Positions 1 through 11,200 of a stretch of 64,000 nt of DNA are shown here, one piece after another. Origin of the DNA: Crotophaga sulcirostris. Its lineage: Eukaryota; Chordata; Aves; Cuculiformes; Crotophagidae. Location of the stretch: assembly GCA_013397455.1 (NCBI GenBank), contig VYZB01000380.1, forward strand, positions 753,475 through 817,474. Reading direction: 5' to 3'. The translations under genes were made by a program, and so were the position numbers. The notes under the pieces were generated by a model. The model searched no databases. It had not been told where the DNA came from and was given only the letters and a program-made list of their open reading frames with translations. Within the stretch, counting starts at the first letter, position 1, and each line of letters begins with the position of its first letter.

Positions 1-3000
1 CAACACCAGTGGTCTACCCCTACTAACAATAACACAGCTGCATGCTGTTAAAGCAGTTGGTGCTTAAGTGAGAACTAATAAATAACGGTATGTCCTGCCT
101 GTTGCAGTGGAATGCGATAGCGGAGGGGGAGCGGGCAGAGCTGACAGCACTCAGGAGACTTCATTTGCATTACTCAAAGGTCAAGAATCACAGCCTCGGT
201 TTACAGACCCAGCGTACTGGTATAATTTTCAAAATTAGACTCTCTGTACTATTAGAAACATCGTGATGAACTAGTCAAGAGGATTTCTGCTTTCTACCAT
301 GGATACCTCCAAATCTAGGCTACAATGTCACTTGTTTCAAACAATCCTTTGCGTCAGGACCTTTAAGGACACAGAATAAAAACAGACCTGAGTATGATTT
401 TGACTGAAGGATTAAATTGCTGATTGCTAATTTCTAATTGCTTTAGCTAATGGATAGATTCAAAAAAATGCAGTATTTGCCTAATTCCATAGGCAATATT
501 AAAAACTTCATAATAAAATATTGAAACTATACTGAGATAGGCCTGTTTCTTCAGTTCTGTGTCTGGGCCTGAATTACACCACTTTAAAGCAAATAATGAA
601 ATATTGGATTTATTTTATATCAAACTCTTTTTCTGTATTTTTTTTTCTTTCTATATGTAGGTTTTTCTCTATTTAAAGAGTCTGGAACATGTTTCCTAAA
701 ACATCCAGTCTGGTTTCTTTTCCCTCCATAAGTCATGGTATCAGAAACTAATTTTTTTTTAAAGGTGGAAGACTTGAAATAAAATGGCAATAATTAACAA
801 CTCTGTTAGAAGTTAAATGCAAATTTTCAACGATCCTTCAAAAATCTGTGGTAGGTCAACTATCTACATCAAAGGCACAGCTGTGTATGTTTTATACTCT
901 GTATTGCCATATTTTAAACAAAACTGGTAGACTGTAAAGATAATACAGGAGAACAAAGTGATACACACCCAGTAATACCTGGAAGTAAATGTACTTTAAA
1001 CAAAATGACGATAAAGCAAATACTTAAAAAGTTATTCATTCAGGTCTGCTCTAATTAACCAGAAGACACTACCTCTGAAAATAAAATTTTTGGAAAATTG
1101 TGAAAATTCTATTTCCCTCTCACACTTTTCACCTTTAAATCTCAGAAACACCAATAAATAGAAACATGCAGTTAATTTATCATAAAAAGAAATCTTAACA
1201 TTTAACACTGCCTTATTAATACCTGGAAGATGGTGGTTTGATTATATCTCTTCTCTCAGGTTTTATATATATAGAACTGTGCTTTTTTTTTAAAAAAAAA
1301 AACTTCTTATTCTCTCTTGTAGATGTTTAAAGTACATTCACCACTTATCATATTACACTTAGGTGTTTGATTTCAGGCTCTCCTATTCTGGTATGGCTCC
1401 CAACTGTCTCATATTGCAAAGTTATGTGAAGACTTTAAATTCCTCATATCCAATGTTCTGCACAGGGACAAGTTTCAAAAGTAGCCAATAATGTCATAGT
1501 CTCAAAGCCATAAAACTATTTCTTGATAAACTGTAAACTAAGATACGTCAGCAGGTTAGAATCACAAAATTAAACTGTTCACAATAGTAAATAATTTTCT
1601 TATCAGAAAAAGGTAATCATTCACAGACAAAGAGATATGATCAATATAAAATTTAATAGCAACATATTTGTAGTATCTTTTAAAGGCTGTCTTATTTTCA
1701 TATCTTTAGAAATTCCCTTACAACACAAAGAGAACTGAAAGCCTAATGCAAATTATTTCCTGCAAACGTTCTCTTACATTTTTTAATGAAATTGCTTCAT
1801 TACTGCTTGTTCCTTGTTTCTGCTCACTCCCTACAGATATTGAGATGAAAGACATATTTATGCCTGAGGTACAATGGGACTAAAAGCATCTGAGTTTACC
1901 TCTGCTTTCTTTTCCTCTATAAATTCGATTAAACTTCACAGAATCTTTGCAGGCATCTAACTCCCAAGGAAAGCAGTGGGCACTATATGCAAAAGTAGGA
2001 AGAGTGCCAAAGTGCTTTGAGGCTCTACACCCTAATCTTAGTTTTCTTCTTCTGTAAAGTGAAGACAACTTTAGACAAGTGATATATTCAAGACAACAAA
2101 GAGTTTTATTATTTCCGTGACAAGACTTGTATAGGAACTTGAAGCTATATGGATGCATCTCTGCATCCTGAGTTGTGTTTCTTTCAGCAAGAACACCTAG
2201 CTCTCTTTACCAGACTGCAGTGAAAAATCATGCTGAATTTTCATCTTCAATCAGTTCAGATTCTACAGGGCTTTTTTCTGTAATTTGGCTGTCTTACTTT
2301 TAAACCATCTCACCTAGAGTGAGAGGAGCTCTGGGACCAAGCTATACAATTCATCAGTTACAGTTGCTGCTGCTGGATGGTGGCGTCTTCCTCCCTCCAT
2401 TACCCTTCCACAACTAAGAGTCTTTCAACCCTGGTTCTGACCAGGGTTTTCTTGGCAGTGTGTTTGGTTTCTTTTCTTCATGAAGCAGAGCTGTCATAAC
2501 AAGTCACGGATAAGCTCCGATCTCTCATACAGTTGAATTCTGAAATGACATGTAATTAAATACAGATTCAAGACTCCCTGTTAATTACATAGGGCTGGTT
2601 TACTCAGTACAATAGAATTTCAGAAAAAAAAGACTATGGTTATATGTAGGATTAAAACACAAGGAACTGCACCAAAAAATGCATAGACTGCTTTCTTTTA
2701 ATGGCTAGAGAGGATCCAGTCCAAAGGCTCAGGATTGGTCTGTTTCTTAGAACTCAGATATCTGTGTTGTACATGAAACTGCACACTGAATGAGACACAG
2801 TTGCCCGTTACTACATTTAAAATTGACATGTTTGACATGAAGTCTAAAAATAGGGAAATCCAGAACTCTAACCCTTTGCCCAGGTTTTCTGTGATCACTG
2901 GCAACATATGATGTTCTGACACAATGTACTTCAACAATGTCTTGATGAAAAGAAAATTCAGGCTTGAAGTTTTTATTTATAATGGCAGCTGGTTATACTT

Positions 3001-4631
3001 TACGATGAAACACAGCTTGTTTTTGTTATTCACCACTAACTCTGAGGAGGAAGACAGTTTCTTTCATACCGTTACAATTGGTTGAAAATTAAATTCCTTG
3101 TTTTAAGACATCAAAATATATCAATTTACATCAGTGTCAAGGTAAAGCAATAGATGAAGGATACAGTTTCACTTTTGAAATTAAGCATCCTAATAAAAAT
3201 AAAATAAAAAGTTATTGATTAACTGGTCTTCTAGAGACTGTCAATATTCCACAGCATGAGACAGAAAACAAAAGAATTTTAAATAGTTTATAACTATACA
3301 GAAAATAATCCACCCAGGGGAAAACATCCACACAACCAAAAAATTTCAAACTTTTAACACTGACATTGGTGACCCCTGAGCTGGTCTTTTATAAATTTGG
3401 ATTGAGGAAATCAGAAGTACTAAGCAAAATGCAGCAATATCCAAAAGCATCATCAAAGTCCTAGGAACATGACCAGACTTATCTCAAGATGTCAAAGAGA
3501 TTAAATCCAAGAACTGTATGCAGTTGGGAAAAGGGAGTTTACAATTTTCAACACAAGTTTCAAGCCTACTCATCTATTTACTTTCTCCAGTTGGTAGTCC
3601 CCCTATACACTTTCCGCAATAAATCATCCCTCAACTCTGTCTTCAAGCACAGGTTTTGGACTTCTGAAAGTTCAACTTTTCAAACTTCTGAGGGCAGTCA
3701 CCCTCATTAAGCCTCGCTATCGGAGTATACCTTGCGAGGTACAGAAGACACACAGAAGACGTTGTCCAGGCTCAGGTAGCCTAAAACATATCTGTGTCCT
3801 AAGGGTCAGCCATTGGCTGTTAGAAGTGCCAGTAGGGAGATCAAGCACAGAAATTTAGGTGCAGTCTTGGCCTGTTATTCCACTAAGAATAAAAATTGAA
3901 AACTATGAAGTAATAAATTCTACTCTTACTGCAGTAAAACATTCATAAAGTAAGCAACCCTCAAAGTATGAATCTGACTGGATGACTCAGACAGTATTTA
4001 AACTTTTCTTATGATTAACTCCTTGCTGGCAACATCAACACATAACATAAGACACCATTCAATGCTTTCAAGACAACATCACTGTACACCCTAAAATTAA
4101 ACATCATAAGTTTAGTTATCCTCAGAATAATTACAGTAAAGTTTCACTGGCACCTTGGACAGGTCTGTGGTGTGCTAACTTCAGCTTAACACACTGAACG
4201 ATTTAATCTAAACATTTGTTTCACATATTGTCATTCAACATGGATTTAATAGTAGTTTAAAACTGCAATCTTGGTGTTTTTCATTAGTCTATAGGTTTTT
4301 GTTGTCATTTATCTAAACTATGTAAGCATTAAGTTAGTGGGACTATGACTAGTACACCAAGGTCAAGGACATTATTAAGTAGTTCTTTGAAATTTGCTGT
4401 AATTTCCAAACATTCCTCAGGAATGTAATTCTTTTTTAGTACCATGAATTTCAATACAACTACTTGCAAAGACAGTATGAGAGTAAAAGTGCCCACGAAA
4501 CTTAACAGCAATTACACTAATAAACCTAGCAGAGCCCTTTGTAACCAGGACAGTCACAAGCAATTTTGATTTGACAAATTACATTAAATCAATCTTAATT
4601 CTTTTTACAGAAAAGTAGCAGCCACTGGATG

Positions 4632-4715
4632 ATCACAGAATCAGAGAATGGTTGAGGTTGCAAGGGACCTCCAGAGGTCTTCTCGTCCAATCCGCAAAGA
4701 TGAGCAAGAGCAGTA
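4632..4715 (-). mobile_element. CR1 LINE 3' end fragment
   Basis: The + strand reads ATCACAGAATCAGAGAATGG and continues with text close to the reverse complement of the CR1 3' end (GTTGAGGTTGCAAGGGACC, then a form of TCTTCTCGTCCAATC). It is a short, 5'-truncated minus-strand copy of about 85 bases, diverged from the consensus. The identification rests on the remembered avian CR1 tail; the right-hand limit is approximate. Confidence 0.8.
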
Positions 4716-5404
4716 GATGCTACATATCTTGATATTGGTCAATTTTTAAATTTCTCTCCCATATGCAAAACTCATTGGAATAGTATAAAGTTAACTGGAA
4801 AACCACAAATAAATAGTAATAGCTCTCCATCAAACTGAATGTGCTTGTTGACTGGGTCTAATTTATGCTTACCTGCTGTTTTCATTTGTGATTCCAAAAG
4901 TGGAATAAACAGTTCATTTATGAAATATGTATCCAGTTGCAACATTGGAACGGGGATTAAAAATCAAATTAATGACAAGAAATCAAAAAAGTTACCTGAA
5001 CAAATCACAACATAATTCAATAATAACAAATGTGATCACATATGAAGAAACAGCTCTGGGAACACAGACAGTCATTTAGTAGGAAAGTCTTTGGAAACTT
5101 TGAGGATTACAAGTACAATACTAACCAGGGGCACAACGCATAAGACATCAGTTTCTTTTCATCAATGTGGGCAAACTTAAACCAGAATACAAACTCCATT
5201 TGGGGCATCACACTTGAAGAAAGATGTGGACCTAGTCTAGGGAATCCAGAAGTTGGCAAAAGACTGATCAGGAATCGCTAAAACACAAGAAATCTTGGGA
5301 AGAAGTGAGGCAATTTAGAAGATTGAGAAGGAATACAGCAGTCTTTGCAAACAAATTCTGCCTCAGAAATCTTGGCAGAAGTAGAGTCCTAAAGTGATGT
5401 AATG

Positions 5405-5560
5405 GAGGTGGAGGTTAGATCTCAGAAAACGTTTCATTTTAAGTCAATTAATCCCTGGAACAGATGGCCTAGGCAGAGTGGGGAGGATCTACTGCTGGTA
5501 GTCTTTAAGAACAAGCAAACCAGGAACCTGAACAGATGCAGGCAGAGCTGATCCTGGTCA
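5405..5560 (+). mobile_element. Degraded CR1 LINE fragment
   Basis: The + strand carries GAGGTTAGATCTCAGAAAAC, then CCTGGAACAGATGGCCTAGG and GTCTTTAAGAACAAGC. In this order these resemble the CR1 3' region (forms of GGAACAGGTTGCCCAGAGAGG and GGAGGTCTTTAAGAACAGGC). The copy is old and diverged, so its limits are uncertain, and it could be called a different LINE family by a library search. Confidence 0.5.
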
Positions 5561-7362
5561 GGGGTCCCTATTCATCTTACACTTCATGATTGTCCTTTAA
5601 CAATCTTTTCACTTCAGTTTCACTGCACTTCTTCCTTGGCCTCACCCCTTACCTCTGTATTTAGCTTTTAGCTCATTCCTGAAGTCTTGGCCATCCTTGT
5701 ACTCAAGAAATCATAGGGAATGATCTGATGAGATGGTGTCATACTCCTGCTCTTCATGTGCATTACTCTCTTCTTGCACCTTCCTTGTATATCAGGGAAC
5801 ACGTATCACTTTGGGTTCATGTATGTGTATGCATGCTTTTCAAACACAAGAAGTTCCCATTCCTGATTAGCTTTAACAAGTCACCAAAATAAATGTTTTG
5901 TAACACACGCTTCTTAATCAAGTTGCATCAGTACACCTCACGATGCCATTTCAGAGTTATGATGCAGCTGGTAATAGCTGAGAGTGTACAGTAGATAGAG
6001 GTGACACATTGCTTTCAAAAATAAAAGTATGAGTAAATATCAAATAGCAACACTGAATTACGTTATATTATCAGTTTTGAAGAGGAAATGACCCCACAGA
6101 TTAATGAGGAATTCTGCCTAGAAGTCAAAGGTATGATGTAGTCTTATATTATTAAACAACACCTAGATATGACCTAACCTACTTCAAACAGCCCAGCCTT
6201 TAATAGAGAGGTGAGAAAAAAGGCAGAGTACCAAGAGTCCATACTTATATCTAGTTTAACACCAATGAAGCCAACAAAATTCCTTGAAGTTTAGTGTGCT
6301 TCAAAGCATCACATGGCAAGTGCCCCTGGTCATCTGTAAGCTGCAAGGATTGAAAAAGCAATGACATTTTCCGTTCCTATTTAGGAAACTAAGAAATAAG
6401 ATACCATAGGACTGTATTTCAGAAAATGTCTGTTTATTACTATGTGACAACTGACGATTCACTAAACAATTTTACAAATTCAAATATGAACATACTCCAT
6501 GAAGCTCTCTGGAATGAACAATTCACACTTTCCTAGAAAATATGATTTTTTCTATACTGTACACACTGAACATAATAATGCAGGAAATAATATACTAAAC
6601 GCTAAGTTTTATGTACTACTTTCTTGAAAAGTAGCCAGGAATCAAATAAACTATATTTTTTCAGAATCCTAAAACTAGGAGATCATTCATCCATCTGATC
6701 AAGTGAGACGTACTATTATTAATCTGCAGACTAGGGATAGTGATTCCTTTATCTTCAGCACTGACACCAAACACTATAGTGTTCCTAGACCCCCCCTGAA
6801 GGTACATTCTAAATAGGTGGACATTAATAGATAATGACTGGGAACAGAGCACATAAATACCTTTTAAAAAATTAACAAACCTGTATTTCTTTGGACATAT
6901 GAACAAAAAGAAGTCACCTGCCATCTCTTCAGAAAATGAGTTTAAAATTTTCTCATTCATACTCTGATTCTGGCAGACTCCATGACAAGGGTCACTATTT
7001 ACTTGTGATGACAAGGGGTCTCTACTCTGGCCAAAGTTGTCAGCAACTGACAGCACTTCACATTTAGCAGTTTCACTCTGCTCAGTATGTTTAACCCAAG
7101 TTCCGCACTTCCAGAGGAACAAGAATCTTTCCAACAAATTGAGAACTGAGCAGTCCCAGGGAAGGTTGACTAAAGGAGCTGTTAATTTCCCACTATTTAA
7201 AGTTCAGGTATGTGTCACCCTGTTTGCATCATGCATCATTCATCCATGGCGATGAAATGCAACCCTGTGTTTTAAAAAAAAGACCTCCGTAATCGTGAGG
7301 ATACTCTATCTTTGTGAGAAATGATTCACATATTTTCCATGAGCACACACGGCTCCCGCTTC

Positions 7363-7370
7363 TATTTAAA
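7363..7370 (+). promoter_or_regulatory. ABRA TATA-like / MEF2-like element
   Basis: TATTTAAA, within TTCTATTTAAATCC, lies 92 bases before the first ABRA ATG, which would place transcription start near 7390-7400 with a 5' UTR of about 60 bases free of upstream ATGs. The same core also resembles an A/T-rich MEF2 site, but it does not match the strict consensus. A similar CTATTTAAAG lies near 7194. ABRA is reported as a MEF2 and SRF pathway gene in muscle, so either role is plausible; the assignment is inference. Confidence 0.5.
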
Positions 7371-7454
7371 TCCCTGTCGCTCTCTTCGGGGGACACTATT
7401 CACTTCAGGAAGTTAATTCAGTAGGTGCTTACCATACAAAGAGGAAAAGTCAGC

Positions 7455-8206
7455 ATGGCAGCAGACAGCAACATGGCTCCTGAAGAAAAAACGAGCTCTA
7501 CTCCTGCAAAGAGGGCTGTCCACAAGATCCGAATGGCCAGCCTAGTCTTCAGCTTGGCGCAAGGTTGGCAGCAATGGGCATCCGACCATCACATAAAGCA
7601 AGCCCAAGAGCCCTCTGGATGGACTCCCGCTGCAGAAGATTCATCAGCTCAGCCTGCACAAGAAAAATACTTTGAAAAATGGCCAAGTCCATCAGTCAAG
7701 TGGGACCAAGGAAGAGCTGATGAAAAATCCTCAGCAAAGGAATCAGTGACAATAAGAGATGCTGAAAAAAATTCAAGGGAATCAGATGAAGCCCTCAAAA
7801 AGTTCAATATTAAAAGCAAAGAAGTGACCAAAACAGTTGTAAGCAAAGCCTTTGAACGAGGAGGTGATGTTAGTCTCCTCAGTGAAAGGTATGAGAATAA
7901 CAATGATAGTTCAGACGCGACCAAGCTCAAAGAAGAATCAAGTGCCATTGATAAAATTCTTACTGGTAAATTATCTCCAACCATAAGGAGAAAGTGTTCA
8001 AACGTGGTATCACAGCTGACCAAGGGCTGGAAACAGATTGAACAAGAGGACAAGGAGAGGACAAAGGAAAAACTGCTGCTTAAGTATCATGATGACAGCC
8101 TGGATGCAGCGGACAGTGGCTATGGGGAAGCAGAGGACAAACTTGAGCAAGAAGATAGTGACCGAGAGATGACAGCTGTGAGGATTAAAAGACCTGCACC
8201 ATCTTT
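7455..8206 (+). CDS. ABRA: ABRA coding exon 1
   Basis: Encodes residues 1-250 and two bases of codon 251. It ends ...RIKRPAPS before donor GTAAGTA at 8207; without splicing the frame stops two bases later. It contains the conserved N-terminal tryptophan motif, the lysine- and glutamate-rich linker, the ERGGDVSLLSERYE segment, LTKGWKQIEQE and the DSGYGEAED acidic motif. An upstream in-frame GTG at 7425 is not a credible eukaryotic start. Confidence 0.95.
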
Positions 8207-11200
8207 GTAAGTAAAATATCTTTATAATATTGTCACAAATATTTGGCAGACCCTGAGAGAGGAATAGGTTTCCATGAGGAAGATGAGGGGAGGGGGAAAT
8301 TTAGGAAATGATCAAAGTATTATTCGTGACAAAAATAATAATGAAAAAATAATTCAGGAAACGTTTCACATATCTCTCTGTGCTTAATTAGTTAGTCAAC
8401 AACACCTGATATAGTATTGGGTTTTATGTGCTATATACATAATAAACACAGAAATTTATATTTGGGAAATATTAATTATATTTAATTTTCACACTGGGTT
8501 TACTGGTTCATCAAAATCTCTAGTTACTTCTTAAAACTTTAGTCCATATTTCAGAATAACAGTTTTTACCTCATCAAAAGCCCACAGTTATTAATTTATT
8601 TCAGCAAATGTTAAGTCTAAAGCAATGTACTTGACAAATAATATTTCAAAATACTTATACATTATTTTGCTTAATATAAATTGTAAATATTCTCAGGAGT
8701 AATTTGCAAAGAACACCCAAAATAGACATTGCAGAAACTACTTTTAAGTATATCTTAACAAAGTCAAAGAATGGAAACTTTCACAGGAGTTAGGACCCAA
8801 ACACACATTAGAAAGCATCCAGATTGCCTCAACATCTCGAAGATTGACTTATATTATGCTATAAGTTATAAATAATTTGAAAAAAACACATTTCAATTAA
8901 CAATAGACTGTTCAAATTTAAGGTCTTTCTTTGAGTACAGTATCACAAGGAGCAGGGAAGGGGAAGTACGTTTATTGAGTGTGTTGTAGATGTTCCTGCA
9001 TGCAGACTTCCTTATGCCTGTAAATGGTGTGAAGAAAAAGGAAGCAGAATCTTCAGAGTTACTATAGGTTCTACTTAAAATTTTGAATTAAATAGCTAAT
9101 TCCATAGCATTGAACACTTTTGAGCAATACATCATAGTAAGAGGCTCATGCCTGAAGATTACTGCACAACTGCAGGCGCATATTAAATTTGGATCCCAGG
9201 TAGTAAACAAGTAAGAGTCAGCCTTAGTTATGCAGTCCTTAAGAAGTATCCCAGAAAAGTAGAGGAACAGCAGAAACTGGTAGAAATTCTCCAGGTTCCT
9301 TTCCCAGAGAACTCCAGCAGAAACACTTTTCCAGAAGACAGCAACAAACAGTTGTGCCGTGGCCAGACTTGCCAATGGGCAGATGCCAAACTAATTCATC
9401 ACTCTTTTGTTGGTAAAAGATTAAAAGATCCATATGTCCAATGCTACAAGATGGGAAACTGTAGGCAGTTGTTACAGACACAACATGCTGTTTGCTCCAG
9501 TTCTCTGTTGTACAAACTTGGTAATTACAGAGAACAAAGACAGCAGAAAGGAACGTGTGGTTAGGCCTGTTTTGGTGTAAAACCTCTAGCTGTAAAACTG
9601 TGATGAAGGAGAGTGCAACCTCTGAGGCCAGGGTGCATTGAGCTGTGGCCAAGGTGCAGCCCAAGCACTACCTACTGGCTTTGCTGGACAGGGAAGACAG
9701 CTGGAGGTGTAATCTGACCCAAAGCAGAGTTCATCTGCCTGAGCCATGCTCTGGTGGGGCTGGAGTCTCCACTACTTCTACTCTGTGTCCATCACCCACA
9801 CGTACGCAACGAGAGCTGAGCACAAGGCAATTTGAGATGAGAAGGCTGGGTTTTCACCCACCTAATTAGGTGTGTAAAGGACTAGCAAAGCAGCAGGAAC
9901 CAGAGAATCAGGGCCAGTATGTTCATAGTGTATCCTAATCACTATTTCGAAAATGAAAAACTGGGACTAGCACTGAGTAAAATGCCAAAAAACTTTGCGA
10001 TCCCTCTGCAGACAGACAGGCAGGCTGTTCCAGTCCCCTTGCTCAGGGTTTATACCTCACTACTAATAAGCGTTAGTCATGATCAACGTTAGACTATGAC
10101 TAACACAGTAATGGATCTCAACCATATGGTATTTTTTTAACACTGCTATATGAACACATACAATTATTTTAGCTAGTCAGACTGGTGATTAGAATGATGC
10201 TTTGCTGTACAGCTACATACATAAATAGCCATATTTACTGAGGTACAAACGATTGAATACACTTTCTATGTTGCAGTTATCTCTTCCACTGCAATCACAC
10301 ACAAAAGTAATTTTCTGCATTACAGTGTTATCATGGCTGGATTTTTTAACTACTCACTTTTTAAAATTTATTTTATAGCCTCAGAATACGTTATTTCTAC
10401 TTCTATGAAACTGTCAGTGTGACTTAATCTTCTTAAAAAAGCCATGAGTAAGTGGTCATTAAGGCAAACCTTCCATTTTCCTCTCTGTATTCCAAGAAAA
10501 AAAGCATCAGCACCTTCATCGTTTCAAGCTGCAGTATTTCCTGGAATAGGCTTGCTTCATTAGCAGAAGGTACAGTAACACCCACAGGCCTAGGAATTAC
10601 TATTTCATTCCCTCTTAGGAGCCAAAGGGTTACAATAGTGATATGAAACTCAAAATATCAAAAAGGGATCCATATTTTTCCCTACAGAAGGGATTGTAGG
10701 GAACACGAAACATGGACATTGCTCTCCTAGAAGTTCAGAAATGCATTTAGGGTCATCATTCTGGCTAATACAAGAACATATTTGATTGTTACAGGTAAAG
10801 CACTTCTTAACAGTGGGTTAATGCTCACGGGCTTCATTTTGGATCCACAATCCATTGTTTAGGTGCTGTACAAACATGAAAAACACCCTTCTATGTGTAT
10901 ACAGTTTACTGTGTTAACATGTCATTAAGCTAAACAATGGGGAAAGTTGGCCCTCAGTCATCAGAAATGGTTAAATTAGTAGATGAGTTGCTTTTTTTAA
11001 AGTAAGGTTTTTCCAAACCCACATGGAGCATGATAAAAGCAAAAAGACAGATGAAATGGCTTTTTTCTTAACTGCTGAGAAGATGATTAGGATAAAAAAG
11101 GTTATAATAGTATTCAGCTAGAAAAGAGAATGAAAGGTTTCAGTAGGAAAAGAAGAGAATACTTACTGGACTGCTAAATAAAAAGAGGTAAAGAAGCCTT

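Larger units (their letters stand above)
1..7362. other. Intergenic region upstream of ABRA
   Basis: I see no supported gene in this stretch. It is AT-rich with frequent stops in all frames. It holds two CR1 LINE fragments (listed separately), a T/A homopolymer palindrome near 1283-1302 and a short CpG-bearing, GC-richer block near 100-230. The longest open frame, on the minus strand at 6661-7137, has no recognisable domain and no splice context I could support. In human the next gene on this side of ABRA is ANGPT1, which would lie outside the window. Confidence 0.6.

Noticed and set aside
6661..7137. 158-codon minus-strand open frame upstream of ABRA
   Set aside because: No recognisable domain, and nothing resembling a divergent promoter or flanking exons. 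Best treated as chance until a search shows otherwise.
7425..7454. Upstream extension of ABRA by ten codons (MLTIQRGKVS)
   Set aside because: It starts with GTG in poor context; no in-frame ATG exists before 7455, and the inferred 5' UTR has no reason to be translated.
7649..8053. 134-codon minus-strand open frame
   Set aside because: Antisense shadow of ABRA exon 1, which is clearly the coding strand by homology and splice sites.
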